DNA of 64,000 nucleotides from JANQTF01 sp036835375 (GTDB lineage: Bacteria > Bacteroidota > Bacteroidia > J057), in contig DAITMB010000012.1 of NCBI GenBank assembly GCA_036835375.1, forward strand, positions 1 through 64,000, written 5' to 3'. This document shows, in pieces, positions 16,499 through 24,898 of the stretch. A program made the position numbers and the translations under genes. The notes under the pieces are model-generated. The model did no database searches. It had not been told where the DNA came from and was given only the letters and a program-made list of their open reading frames with translations. Position 1 is the stretch's first letter. Every line of letters begins with the position of its first letter.

Positions 16499-17737
16499 AT
16501 GTCTCAGCACTACGATTATCTCATCGCAGGCGCAGGTTGCGCCGGACTCAGCTTAGCTTGGCGGTTGGTCAGGTCTGGACTTGGCGATGCAAAAATTTTG
16601 ATTCTTGATCCCGACCCCAAGCGGTCCAACGACCGCACCTGGTGTTTTTGGCAGTCGGAAGAGCCAGATCTTCCCTGCCTCCCCTCACGTGTGTGGGATC
16701 GACTTGAGGTATTGACTTTCGCAGGCGAGTTAGATCTGCAAATTGCTCCCTTTCGATATTATCACGTCAACGGTCAGGATTATTACGACCGAATCCGGGA
16801 AACCCTGGCAGCCCATCCCCAAGTGACATGGCGCCAAGAAAGGGTGCTCACCTTTCAGGAGCAGGGAGGTCACGTTGAAGTGATGACGCAGGTCGCTGCT
16901 TACACGGCTACTTGGGCGTTTAGCAGCATACGTACTGAGATTCCATCGCCCAAAAAGAGCCGGGATTGGGGAGATCAAGTACAACATTTTGCTGGCTGGT
17001 TTATCGAGACTGAGCACCCAGTGTTCGACCCAGACAAAGTCGTATTCATGGATTTCACGGTGGAACAGGAGGAAGACGTGCGATTTTACTACGTGCTTCC
17101 CTTCTCTGAGACCAAGGCGTTAGTCGAATTTACCGTGTTTTCAAGGGAAGCTTGGCGGGAAGAAGCTTATGAACCTTTCTTGGAAGATTACCTCGCTCGC
17201 CTACAGGCAAAAGGAAGCGGAAGCATTCAACTCGAAGGAAAGGAGAAGGGAGCGATCCCCATGACGACTGACGTGCCCGATCGGTGGCAACAGCCAAGGG
17301 TGATGCGGATCGGCCTAGCTGGTGGATCGGCGCGTGCCGGAACAGGTTATGCATTTTCATACATTCAACGAGAGACCCAGCAGATTGTGGACTCGCTGGC
17401 GAGGTATGGGCGTCCCATCCTAAAGAAAAGTCACACTACCCGCCACATGTTTTACGATTCGTTGCTCCTGTATTTGGTGGATCGTCGAGGAGGAAGGATG
17501 CACGAAATATTCGGGCAGCTGTTTCGACGACAGCCAGCAGCGCGGGTGCTGCGGTTTCTAGGAGAAGATTCCTCATGGAGTGAAGAATTCTGGATAATGG
17601 CCAGACTTCCGTGGGCACCTTTTTTACGTGCACTTTGGGCCCATGTATTTGCCTGGTGCTGGGACCTCATTACTTCTGGGATCACCACTACATTGCCTGC
17701 CAATCAATCCCCCGCCCATGCTTATCGCGAACGCTAG
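16499..17737 (+). CDS. crtY: Lycopene beta-cyclase
   Basis: Converts lycopene to beta-carotene, the precursor of retinal. The 412-residue flavoprotein-type cyclase begins with the dinucleotide-binding motif YDYLIAGAGCAGLSLAWRLV, has NDRTWCFWQ in the position of the cyclase RTWCFW signature, and FMDFTVEQEEDVRFYYVLPFSETKALVEFTVFS, IPMTTDVP and GLAGGSARAGTGYAFSYIQR further on, all typical CrtY blocks. The ATG at 16499 places the Rossmann motif at residue 7 onward. Its last 20 bases overlap blh, so the two are translationally coupled. The upstream pathway genes crtE, crtB and crtI are not in the window, so lycopene must come from genes elsewhere. Confidence 0.95.
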   Translation: MSQHYDYLIAGAGCAGLSLAWRLVRSGLGDAKILILDPDPKRSNDRTWCFWQSEEPDLPCLPSRVWDRLEVLTFAGELDLQIAPFRYYHVNGQDYYDRIRETLAAHPQVTWRQERVLTFQEQGGHVEVMTQVAAYTATWAFSSIRTEIPSPKKSRDWGDQVQHFAGWFIETEHPVFDPDKVVFMDFTVEQEEDVRFYYVLPFSETKALVEFTVFSREAWREEAYEPFLEDYLARLQAKGSGSIQLEGKEKGAIPMTTDVPDRWQQPRVMRIGLAGGSARAGTGYAFSYIQRETQQIVDSLARYGRPILKKSHTTRHMFYDSLLLYLVDRRGGRMHEIFGQLFRRQPAARVLRFLGEDSSWSEEFWIMARLPWAPFLRALWAHVFAWCWDLITSGITTTLPANQSPAHAYRER

Positions 17738-18680
17738 CCTGTATTGGAAAGTGTGGATCATCAGCCTGCTATTTGTGGCGCTGGGATATGCGGGTGTGCA
17801 GGATTCGCCAAGCTTGGTGCTTGGCATATTTGCGGTAGTGATGATCGGCACGGGTATCCCACACGGGGCTACCGATCACTTGGTCTATCGCACTTTGCGC
17901 CAGCGTGTAGGTGCTCCCCTTCACTGGGGAAAGTTTTTGGGGGGGTATTTACTTACGATCGCCGCCTATGGTGCCGCTTGGTGGTGCTTCCCGGGCTTAA
18001 GTCTATTGGTTTTTTTAGGAATCTCGGCATATCACTTCGGGCAGTCTCAAGTGCTTTACCTAAGATGGCGCCCGCAGTCTATCTTGAAGCAACTGCTGGG
18101 CTTGAGCTGGGGCAGTGCGGTGCTTGCCGGGCTTCTGTTGATGCACCTCGAAGAAAGCGCAGCCATCCTGTCGGGATTGGTCTCTTTGCCAAGTTGGTTG
18201 CTGGCAATGACCTCCCTACAAAAATGGGCCACTGTTGGGGGGTGCTTGTTTTTCGTAACAGTCTTTTGGGTGTTGGCACTCTGGCAAGGGGCCATGAGCC
18301 TTCACGAATGGTTTCGGGAGCTGCTCACACTCATCGTACTCGGATGGGCATTCTACGTGTCTGGCTTGTGGTTGGGCTTTGCGCTGTATTTCGGTTTTTG
18401 GCACTCTCTCAGTTCGATCCATGCGGAGGTACTGCATTTTCAAAAGACCCAGTCTTATAGCTGGAAATCTTTTGCCAGAGACGCCCTCCCATTTAGCCTG
18501 ATCAGTTTTGTGGGAATTGTGCTGCTGGGGATAGCCGGATATTTGTTCGGCGAAAGTGTCTCATTCATTATGTTATTTTTCATTGCCATCTCTACGCTCA
18601 CCCTGCCTCACATGGTGTACATGGATCATTTTTACCGCTACTTCCCGGGTACTCCGGCTGTTGCTGGCAGACTTCAGTGA
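17718..18680 (+). CDS. blh: Beta-carotene 15,15'-dioxygenase (Brp/Blh family)
   Basis: Cleaves beta-carotene in the middle to give two retinals, the chromophore of the adjacent rhodopsin. The 320-residue integral membrane protein has the iron-binding histidine motifs of the family: GIPHGATDHLVY (His49, His54), SAYHFGQSQ, FWHSLSSIHAEVLH and LPHMVYMDHFYRYF. Eight or so hydrophobic helices span the length. The ATG at 17718 lies inside the end of crtY (20-base overlap); an earlier start would need a much longer overlap. With rhodopsin and crtY it makes a complete last step of retinal supply. Confidence 0.94.
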   Translation: MLIANASLYWKVWIISLLFVALGYAGVQDSPSLVLGIFAVVMIGTGIPHGATDHLVYRTLRQRVGAPLHWGKFLGGYLLTIAAYGAAWWCFPGLSLLVFLGISAYHFGQSQVLYLRWRPQSILKQLLGLSWGSAVLAGLLLMHLEESAAILSGLVSLPSWLLAMTSLQKWATVGGCLFFVTVFWVLALWQGAMSLHEWFRELLTLIVLGWAFYVSGLWLGFALYFGFWHSLSSIHAEVLHFQKTQSYSWKSFARDALPFSLISFVGIVLLGIAGYLFGESVSFIMLFFIAISTLTLPHMVYMDHFYRYFPGTPAVAGRLQ

Positions 18681-18733
18681 AAAAATACGAGTGTATCAAG
18701 TAAAATTCTTATTTTGAAGGGCCAAATTGACTT

Positions 18734-19225
18734 ATGAGCCTGATTGCCAAGACATACTACGACGCACCTATCGGCACCGTGGAGATCAGTGCTTCGGAGG
18801 TAGGAATACGTTCTTTGTGCTTCGTGGATTACCCAACCTATGAGATGGACCCAGGAAATGATTTTCTGATAGCCTGTCTAGAGCAGTTGGAGGAGTATTT
18901 TCACGGTCAAAGGACTCACTTTCAGCTTTTTTTGGACTTGGATGGCACAGAATTCCAGTTGCGGGTTTGGCGTGAGTTGATGAATATCCCTTTAGGTACG
19001 ACGACAACCTACCTCGACGTGGCCAAGCGAATTCAATCGCCTGATGCAGTGAGAGCAGTAGGAGCAGCCTGTGGAAAAAATCAACACTGGTTGCTGGTGC
19101 CATGCCACCGCGTCATCAGTAGTGATGGCAAGCTCACGGGCTATGCAGGTGGATTGAAGCGGAAGCGTTGGCTCATTGATCATGAGTGGGGCGTGCTGCA
19201 CGGCAAGCAGCGAGAACTCTTTTGA
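18734..19225 (+). CDS. ogt: Methylated-DNA-[protein]-cysteine S-methyltransferase
   Basis: A suicide DNA-repair protein that takes the alkyl group from O6-alkylguanine onto its own cysteine. The 163-residue protein has the active-site block WLLVPCHRVISSDGKLTGYAGGLKRKRWLI with Cys124, preceded by the DNA-binding helix region FQLRVWRELMNIPLGTTTTYLDVAKRI and the RAVGAACGKN motif. N-terminal Ada regulatory domains are absent. It follows blh after 53 bases in the same direction; repair next to a light-harvesting cassette may be chance. Confidence 0.95.
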   Translation: MSLIAKTYYDAPIGTVEISASEVGIRSLCFVDYPTYEMDPGNDFLIACLEQLEEYFHGQRTHFQLFLDLDGTEFQLRVWRELMNIPLGTTTTYLDVAKRIQSPDAVRAVGAACGKNQHWLLVPCHRVISSDGKLTGYAGGLKRKRWLIDHEWGVLHGKQRELF

Positions 19226-19333
19226 CCAGTTAGGTGATGGTGGTTGATTATACAGATTTATCAGGCACTGTTGGGATTGCGGAGTAACCTTTGGTAGGAC
19301 AAGTGAGTAAAAGAACATGTTAAAATATTTTCA

Positions 19334-19341
19334 TATCTTTG
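19334..19341 (+). promoter_or_regulatory. Candidate -7 element for the ArsR gene
   Basis: TATCTTTG is an exact match to the TAnnTTTG -7 consensus and lies 73 bases before the ArsR start codon. No TTG is found at the expected distance upstream, so the promoter call is tentative. Confidence 0.4.
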
Positions 19342-19414
19342 TATGTTGATTTGTCAATGCTGCTCCCAAGCTCTTCTTTGATTCAGAACCTCTCATTCCA
19401 TCCATCTCACAATC

Positions 19415-19729
19415 ATGCCGACACCCATCTTGAATACCCTTCGAACGGACACCGGAAAGCTCAAGCGCGTTGCCAAAGTAATGAAGACGATGTCGCACCC
19501 TGCCCGGCTCGCCATCGTGGAACTTTTATTGGAAACAGGACCCTTATCAGTCAAGTCCATTTACGAGAATCTTCGTCTCAGCCAGTCCAATGCATCTCAA
19601 CACCTCAAGGCGCTGGAAGATGTGGGGGTGCTCGTTTCGGAGCGTGATGGAAAGCAGATTTTATATCGAGTACTGAATACGACCGTGTCCAAGCTGTTGG
19701 ACTGTGTGCAAGAGTGTGTTGACTGCTAG
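19415..19729 (+). CDS. ArsR/SmtB-family winged-helix regulator with Cys tail
   Basis: A 104-residue homodimeric-type repressor. The family helix-turn-helix is clear: MKTMSHPARLAIVELLLETGPLSVKSIYENLRLSQSNASQHLKALEDVGVLVSERDGKQILYRV, with recognition helix SQSNASQHLKAL and the beta wing after it. The end of the protein, LLDCVQECVDC, has three cysteines (97, 101, 104) in a CxxxCxxC spacing that could bind a thiophilic metal or act as a redox switch. Typical ArsR alpha3 ELCVCD and SmtB alpha5 DxHx10HxxE sites are not obvious. No metal transporter or arsenic gene is next to it, so the target is unknown; the AT-rich region that follows is a possible site of action. Confidence 0.9.
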   Translation: MPTPILNTLRTDTGKLKRVAKVMKTMSHPARLAIVELLLETGPLSVKSIYENLRLSQSNASQHLKALEDVGVLVSERDGKQILYRVLNTTVSKLLDCVQECVDC

Positions 19730-20307
19730 GGACAGAGGATTTCGATCCAAATTCATACTTGGAGAAGTGGGAAGGAAAGAAATCTTTCTACAAATAGATT
19801 TGTACATAGAAAGCAAAATCGATGCGTAGAACAATATCGATTTCTTGTTCGCTATGTGAAAAGGAAGTCCCCCAAATTCATACGGTAAAAGCGGAACTTA
19901 ATATACTGATGTAACATATCTGAGAAAATAACTGTCATTATTTCAGGAGGCACCCGCTAAATGCATTTTCTGTTTATGATTTCTCGCGATGAAAGCTAAG
20001 CTACAGTAACATTTCTGTAGGGCCATCTTTCAGTAGCTTGCTCAAAAGGCAGGATAGTAGCACCTTTTCACAGTTTTGGTTGCGAGGATTCAAGGGTTTT
20101 TACACAAATTCCCATTGTGCGCGATCTAGTCATATCGCAGAAATGTATTATTTATATCGGGAAGCTTGCATGATGGCAAAAATGCTATTTTCGCGCTGGT
20201 GTGTGAACTTATTTATCATCATTTCGTTTAAATCCATATTTTAGCCAAAAAACGTCTAGGTTTGCTCTGCTATTCACAAATGAAATGCCGAGGATAGATC
20301 TGGGCCC

Positions 20308-20327
20308 CAAATTTTTATAAAAATTTG
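20308..20327 (+). repeat. Perfect 20-base palindrome
   Basis: CAAATTTTTATAAAAATTTG is its own reverse complement over all 20 bases. It is followed by TATCATTTTTTTGAC. It could be an operator for a dimeric regulator or a weak AU-stem terminator. The half-motif AAATTTTTATA occurs again 350 bases downstream, at 20661-20671. Confidence 0.6.
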
Positions 20328-20647
20328 TATCATTTTTTTGACAAAGTGGCAAGGATATTTCGAGACGTGTGCTATTTGAGATTTCCCAAAATGCCAGCTA
20401 TTTAGTAATTTTATTTCGAGACATGAGAATTTGGGCAATAAGGTGTTGGTTTATTCGAAGGAATCACGTAACTTGTTTTCACTGGGAATCAATTCATAAG
20501 TATAAGAAAATGAGAGGGGTGGTATGAGGCAATAGTTCTTTATTCAATGTTGAAATTCCATTTTGTGATAATGGGGAGGGCATGAACAAAGATCTTTCGT
20601 GAGAATTCGGTTAATCGCTGTTGATCTGGGACTTTAAAAAACAAGAT

Positions 20648-20677
20648 TTGTTGCCACCATAAATTTTTATACATTCG
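20648..20677 (+). promoter_or_regulatory. Candidate promoter of the 726-residue gene
   Basis: TTG (20648-20650), a 19-base spacer and TACATTCG (20670-20677; one mismatch from TAnnTTTG). It leaves a leader of about 135 bases before the start codon at 20819, and it contains the AAATTTTTATA motif shared with the upstream palindrome. Confidence 0.45.
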
Positions 20678-20818
20678 CATTGATTCCGTCTTTATTCGTC
20701 ATAACTGGCGCAAAGACTTTTTTAAAATTTTCTCAAAAAGCAAGGCGGTGATAGACAATGATCGCTAGTCCTCTCAGAGGCGCATTTGTAGAGAAACAGC
20801 CGAAAAGTATTAGTCAGA

Positions 20819-22999
20819 ATGGCAAAAGAGACGGGACGTGCCACCAACTTCCCTTTTTTTATGAACTCACATATTGCTTCCCTACAAGTGATAGGGGAAC
20901 TAAGCCACTCCGGCTTAGAGATCAACTTACCTCCGTTTTTCCGCGAGATCGTCCAGAAAGGCGATATCACGGATTACGAAAAGCTACAAGATTTCATCTT
21001 CCAGGAACTCCAATCCGGATCGATCCAGGTCGAAAACTCAGCGAAGTACATCGACTTTTTAGGAAGACAACTCCTTTTGCTACAGTTTTGTAGGAGAGAC
21101 AAGAAGCTACTCGATACCATCGAAACGTTGTCTCACCGAGTCCAATCGGCCAAAACCGCGTCTCAAGCTTTTCTTCCCACCGAAATTTGGGAATCCTTCC
21201 TTCTCGTTGTGAAAGCGGCTTACCTCCGCATCACCCGCAACGACACCCTTGAGTCTTTCGAAGACATTATTAGCAACATTCCTTGGTCTGCCTTCCAGGA
21301 GGAAGATGGATGGGTCTCTCTCATCAGTGGTATGTTGGGGCTGACCTACATTCAGGAAGATCTACCTGATCAAATCTCGAAGTCCAGAATTTGGCTAGAC
21401 CAAGGTATCAAAACAGGGTCTGTATCAAGAACTTTGGTATTTCGGGTGGCATTGGCAAACTTTTACCAAAAGACCCAAGCCCCCAACCAAGCTCAAAAGC
21501 TGGCAGACTTCATCGAAGAATTTCGTGATGAACTGAAAGAAGACGGATTGGAATTCCCAAATAAAACCGTCAAGCATCTCTACCACTTGGCAAGCCTTGA
21601 GTTGGAGTCAGGACTCATTCGCCACTCCTTTGGACAAGGAAGCGACAGTTTCTCCAAGTTTGAGCGCAATCACGACCGCATCTTGCAGTTCGATACGCAG
21701 TGCCGCAGCATCGATAGCATGCCCTCTTGTAGTGTAGCAACGCTCGAAGCCAATCTCGCCGAGCTCTACGCTGCATTGTATGACCATACAGAGGATCTGC
21801 TTGAAAAAGATGCCTTCTCTGATCGGTCCCAAAAGTATTTCTCCCGAGCAGTCGAAGCTACCGAATCCGTGAATGACTTGGTAGGTTCTCTCGACATTCG
21901 CTACCGCAAGGCTAGGATGGGATTTAATACCAAGGCCAATGTGACCGAAAAGGAAATGAAGGAAATCGTGTCAGGGTATAAAAAATCTCAAGATTATTTG
22001 AGGTATAGTCATTCCGTCAGTTTATTCCTATCAGTATTATCCAGAAGTAAAAGCTGGCAAAAAGTATTCGATTTAATCATCGACCTCTTTAAATTTGGGA
22101 ATAAGCAGCAGGACGAGAATGGTTTCTACCTGACACTTGCTGCTATGGAGCAAGCCAACACCATTTTCGGTGCAGAAACTACCAAGCCAGGTGTCTCATG
22201 GATGGTGCCAATGTTGGCCGATTACTTTACTTTCGTTAGCTCGACAGTGAAGGATCTCGAAAACGAGAAGACCATGACCAAAGTGGGCAAGAGTCAGTTT
22301 GACCGCTTCCGAGCACTCTTCTCTGGATTTGAACCAGTATCTCACTTCAACATCCTCGTTTACTATCGCTACCAGTTCCAGTCGATTAAAGTCCTCAAGC
22401 TTTCTCTTCAGAAAAACCAAGATACCTTAGGACTCGCTGTTGCCAATCGCCTGATTCAGGAACTCAACGACGAAAATAATCCGCTCAGCCTGATCAAGGC
22501 AGACTGGCCAGATTTCAAGGATGTGCCAAATTCCGTCCGGAACAAGACGATCAACCTTTGTATCAACATCTCTAAAGGAGATCTGCCGCTTGCCGCGGAC
22601 CACTTGCAGTTTAGCTACCGCAACCTGCGCTCCTACATTACTTTCAAGGAAGTCAACCGATTGGGATTCTTCCTCGATAAACAAGAGACTACCAACCGCC
22701 AACTTGAGCTCGGGATTCGGCACCTTTTCCATGATCTCTATCGCCAGGGAACCATCTTCGAGGTGGTCTTTGACATGCCTAAGTTTCTTGTGGAGCATGC
22801 ACAGTCTGGATTCTACTCCCTGGACCTGGAGGAAGCCCTCGACATCAAGGGTACCACAGCCAAGAAGTATATTAAGATCATGATGAACATCGATATGATT
22901 CGTCAGGAGCGATCCAGTGGTCGTAAGCACTTCTATCGTCTCCAGCGCGAGAATGTAATGAAGCGCCTTGGAAAAGACCAGACGACCCTGATCGGCTAG
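20819..22999 (+). CDS. Large helical-repeat protein with C-terminal winged helix, function unknown
   Basis: A 726-residue soluble protein that I do not recognise. It has no signal peptide or membrane segment. Residues of about 30-650 are almost wholly alpha-helical with a TPR-like rhythm (for example VFRVALANFYQKTQAPNQAQKLADFIEEFRDEL, VATLEANLAELYAALYDH) without a clean TPR consensus. The last 65 residues look like a winged helix-turn-helix: YSLDLEEALDIKGTTAKKYIKIM as helix-turn-helix and RQERSSGRKHFYRL as the beta wing. A solenoid sensor or scaffold joined to DNA binding is the simplest reading; binding to ribosomes or RNA is also possible. It is a single-gene unit with a long AT-rich leader and a strong terminator (23023-23062). 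Start at 20819; an ATG 14 codons later is possible. Confidence 0.75.
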   Translation: MAKETGRATNFPFFMNSHIASLQVIGELSHSGLEINLPPFFREIVQKGDITDYEKLQDFIFQELQSGSIQVENSAKYIDFLGRQLLLLQFCRRDKKLLDTIETLSHRVQSAKTASQAFLPTEIWESFLLVVKAAYLRITRNDTLESFEDIISNIPWSAFQEEDGWVSLISGMLGLTYIQEDLPDQISKSRIWLDQGIKTGSVSRTLVFRVALANFYQKTQAPNQAQKLADFIEEFRDELKEDGLEFPNKTVKHLYHLASLELESGLIRHSFGQGSDSFSKFERNHDRILQFDTQCRSIDSMPSCSVATLEANLAELYAALYDHTEDLLEKDAFSDRSQKYFSRAVEATESVNDLVGSLDIRYRKARMGFNTKANVTEKEMKEIVSGYKKSQDYLRYSHSVSLFLSVLSRSKSWQKVFDLIIDLFKFGNKQQDENGFYLTLAAMEQANTIFGAETTKPGVSWMVPMLADYFTFVSSTVKDLENEKTMTKVGKSQFDRFRALFSGFEPVSHFNILVYYRYQFQSIKVLKLSLQKNQDTLGLAVANRLIQELNDENNPLSLIKADWPDFKDVPNSVRNKTINLCINISKGDLPLAADHLQFSYRNLRSYITFKEVNRLGFFLDKQETTNRQLELGIRHLFHDLYRQGTIFEVVFDMPKFLVEHAQSGFYSLDLEEALDIKGTTAKKYIKIMMNIDMIRQERSSGRKHFYRLQRENVMKRLGKDQTTLIG

Positions 23000-23022
23000 T
23001 GCGGTGTCAATGGTCGAAAATG

Positions 23023-23062
23023 ATACCTCCCCAATCGCCGATTCCGGCATTTGGGGAGGTAT
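23023..23062 (+). terminator. Terminator after the 726-residue gene
   Basis: ATACCTCCCCAA (23023-23034) and TTGGGGAGGTAT (23051-23062) pair perfectly over 12 bases, followed by TCTATTG. It begins 24 bases past the stop codon and isolates the gene from pccB. Confidence 0.75.
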
Positions 23063-23289
23063 TCTATTGAATTACAGAGTTGTTTACGTGTGCATTTTTT
23101 TGTTTAGCGATCGAACTCGCCCGTTCGTCAACATCGATTTGATATCAAGGATTGCTCGCTTCCGCTGAAAACCCCTTGATTTCTTCTATCTTCGTGCAGA
23201 GCTGTTGCAAGCCAAAACCTGGCCTGCAAGTGATTCAAGTCTTTGATGTTGCCCCCTAACCCTCTTATTCCATAGACCTTCTCGCCAGT

Positions 23290-24831
23290 ATGCAGACACC
23301 CTCGGACACGCTCCAGCAGAAAAACCAGGAAGCCCTTTCCCTTGGCGGCCTGCACCGAATCGAAGCGCAACACAAAAAAGGAAAACTCACTGCACGAGAG
23401 CGGATTGACTTGTTGCTCGACGAGGGAAGCTTTGAAGAAATTGGCAAATTTGTCACGCACCGATCCACAGAATTTGGCCTGGAATCACAAAAGTTTCTGG
23501 GCGACGGCGTCATCACTGGATATGGCAAGATTGACGGGCGATTGGTCTATGTCTTCAGCCAAGATTTTACTGTGTTTGGGGGATCCTTGTCGGAAGCTTA
23601 TGCCGAGAAAATTTGCCGAATCATGGATTTAGCCATGAAAAATGGCGCTCCGGTAATCGGCTTGAATGATTCTGGCGGTGCACGGATCCAGGAAGGGGTC
23701 GTTTCTCTGGCGGGATACGCCGATATTTTTTATCGAAACACGATCGCTTCCGGGGTCATTCCACAAATTTCTGCAATTATGGGGCCCTGTGCTGGTGGTG
23801 CGGTGTATTCTCCGGCGATCACCGACTTCACCTTCATGGTCGAAGGCTCCTCCTACATGTTTGTCACGGGTCCCAACGTCGTGAAAACGGTGACGCACGA
23901 AGAGGTGACTTCCGAAGAGCTAGGGGGTGCCACGGCGCACGCCACCAAGTCTGGCGTGACACACTTTGCCTGCGCCAATGAGCTGGCTTGCATGGAACAG
24001 CTGAAACAACTCTTCAGCTACCTTCCTCAGAATTGCGAAGAACAAGCCTTGCGACTTCCCAAAGACCCATCACCTCAGCCTATCAAGGCACTCCAGTCCA
24101 TCATACCCGCGCAGGCAAACACGCCCTACGACATGCGTGAAGTCATAGAACTTCTTCTGGACGCGGGCACTTTTATGGAAGTGCACAAGGACTTTGCCGA
24201 AAATATCTTGGTCGGATTTGGCCGATTAGACGGGCGCAGCATTGGCATCGTAGCCAATCAACCCGCAGTGCTAGCGGGTGTGCTTGACATCAAGGCATCG
24301 GTCAAGGGCGCAAGATTTGTGCGTTTCTGCGATGCATTCAACCTGCCGCTGCTGGTGCTGGAAGACGTTCCGGGCTTCCTCCCTGGCACGGACCAAGAGT
24401 GGAATGGCATCATCACCAATGGGGCGAAGTTGCTTTATGCCTTTTGTGAAGCGACGGTGCCGCGTGTCACGGTGATCACTCGCAAAGCCTATGGCGGTGC
24501 CTACGATGTTATGAACTCCAAGCACATCGGAGCAGACATGAACTATGCTTGGCCTAGCGCAGAAATTGCCGTCATGGGTCCGAAAGGTGCTGCCGAGATC
24601 ATTTTCCGAAACGAGATAGCGGCAGCTGCTGACCCGGAAGCCAAGTTGCAAGAGAAGGTAAATGAATATACCGAAGCGTTTGCCAATCCCTATCGAGCAG
24701 CTGAAAGAGGGTATATCGACGAAGTGATCTTGCCGCAAGATACGCGCATCAAACTCATTCGTGCCTTTGAAATGCTGGAAAACAAAGTGTCTCATTTGCC
24801 ACACAAAAAGCACGGGAATATTCCACTGTAG
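23290..24831 (+). CDS. pccB: Acyl-CoA (propionyl-CoA) carboxylase, carboxyltransferase beta subunit
   Basis: Transfers CO2 from biotin to propionyl-CoA (or a related acyl-CoA), giving methylmalonyl-CoA. The 513-residue protein carries the two crotonase-like halves of the family: KKGKLTARERIDLLLDEGSFEEIG at the start, SGGARIQEGV and IPQISAIMGPCAGGAVYSPAITDF in the first half, and DVPGFLPGTDQEWNGIITNGAKLLYAF and RKAYGGAYDVMNSKHIGADMNYAWPSAEIAVMGPKGAAEIIF in the second. The biotin carboxylase/carrier subunit is not next to it. It is a single-gene unit; the adjacent genes point the other way or are separated by a terminator. Substrate choice between propionyl-, acetyl- and other CoAs cannot be read, but propionyl is usual for this length and block pattern. 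Confidence 0.93.
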   Translation: MQTPSDTLQQKNQEALSLGGLHRIEAQHKKGKLTARERIDLLLDEGSFEEIGKFVTHRSTEFGLESQKFLGDGVITGYGKIDGRLVYVFSQDFTVFGGSLSEAYAEKICRIMDLAMKNGAPVIGLNDSGGARIQEGVVSLAGYADIFYRNTIASGVIPQISAIMGPCAGGAVYSPAITDFTFMVEGSSYMFVTGPNVVKTVTHEEVTSEELGGATAHATKSGVTHFACANELACMEQLKQLFSYLPQNCEEQALRLPKDPSPQPIKALQSIIPAQANTPYDMREVIELLLDAGTFMEVHKDFAENILVGFGRLDGRSIGIVANQPAVLAGVLDIKASVKGARFVRFCDAFNLPLLVLEDVPGFLPGTDQEWNGIITNGAKLLYAFCEATVPRVTVITRKAYGGAYDVMNSKHIGADMNYAWPSAEIAVMGPKGAAEIIFRNEIAAAADPEAKLQEKVNEYTEAFANPYRAAERGYIDEVILPQDTRIKLIRAFEMLENKVSHLPHKKHGNIPL

Positions 24832-24898
24832 GTCCTGCTGAAGGAAGAAGTCTCGTTTAGATGAATGGGAGCTTCACTTTCTGAGATGGTCCTCAGCA

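Larger units (their letters stand above)
19730..20818 (+). other. 1.09-kb AT-rich non-coding region
   Basis: No convincing gene lies between the ArsR gene and the 726-residue protein. Base composition is clearly AT-richer than the flanking genes. Visible structure: an AGGAGG at 19945-19950 ten bases before a 12-codon reading frame (19961-19999), two overlapping, mutually exclusive hairpins at 20001-20020 and 19998-20039, a perfect 20-base palindrome at 20308-20327, a second copy of AAATTTTTATA at 20661-20671, and a promoter-like sequence at 20648-20677. The 68-codon frame at 20038-20244 has a TTG start and no family resemblance; I do not call it. Confidence 0.5.

Noticed and set aside
20038..20244. 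68-codon frame on the plus strand in the AT-rich region
   Set aside because: TTG start, no family resemblance, composition like the surrounding non-coding DNA.
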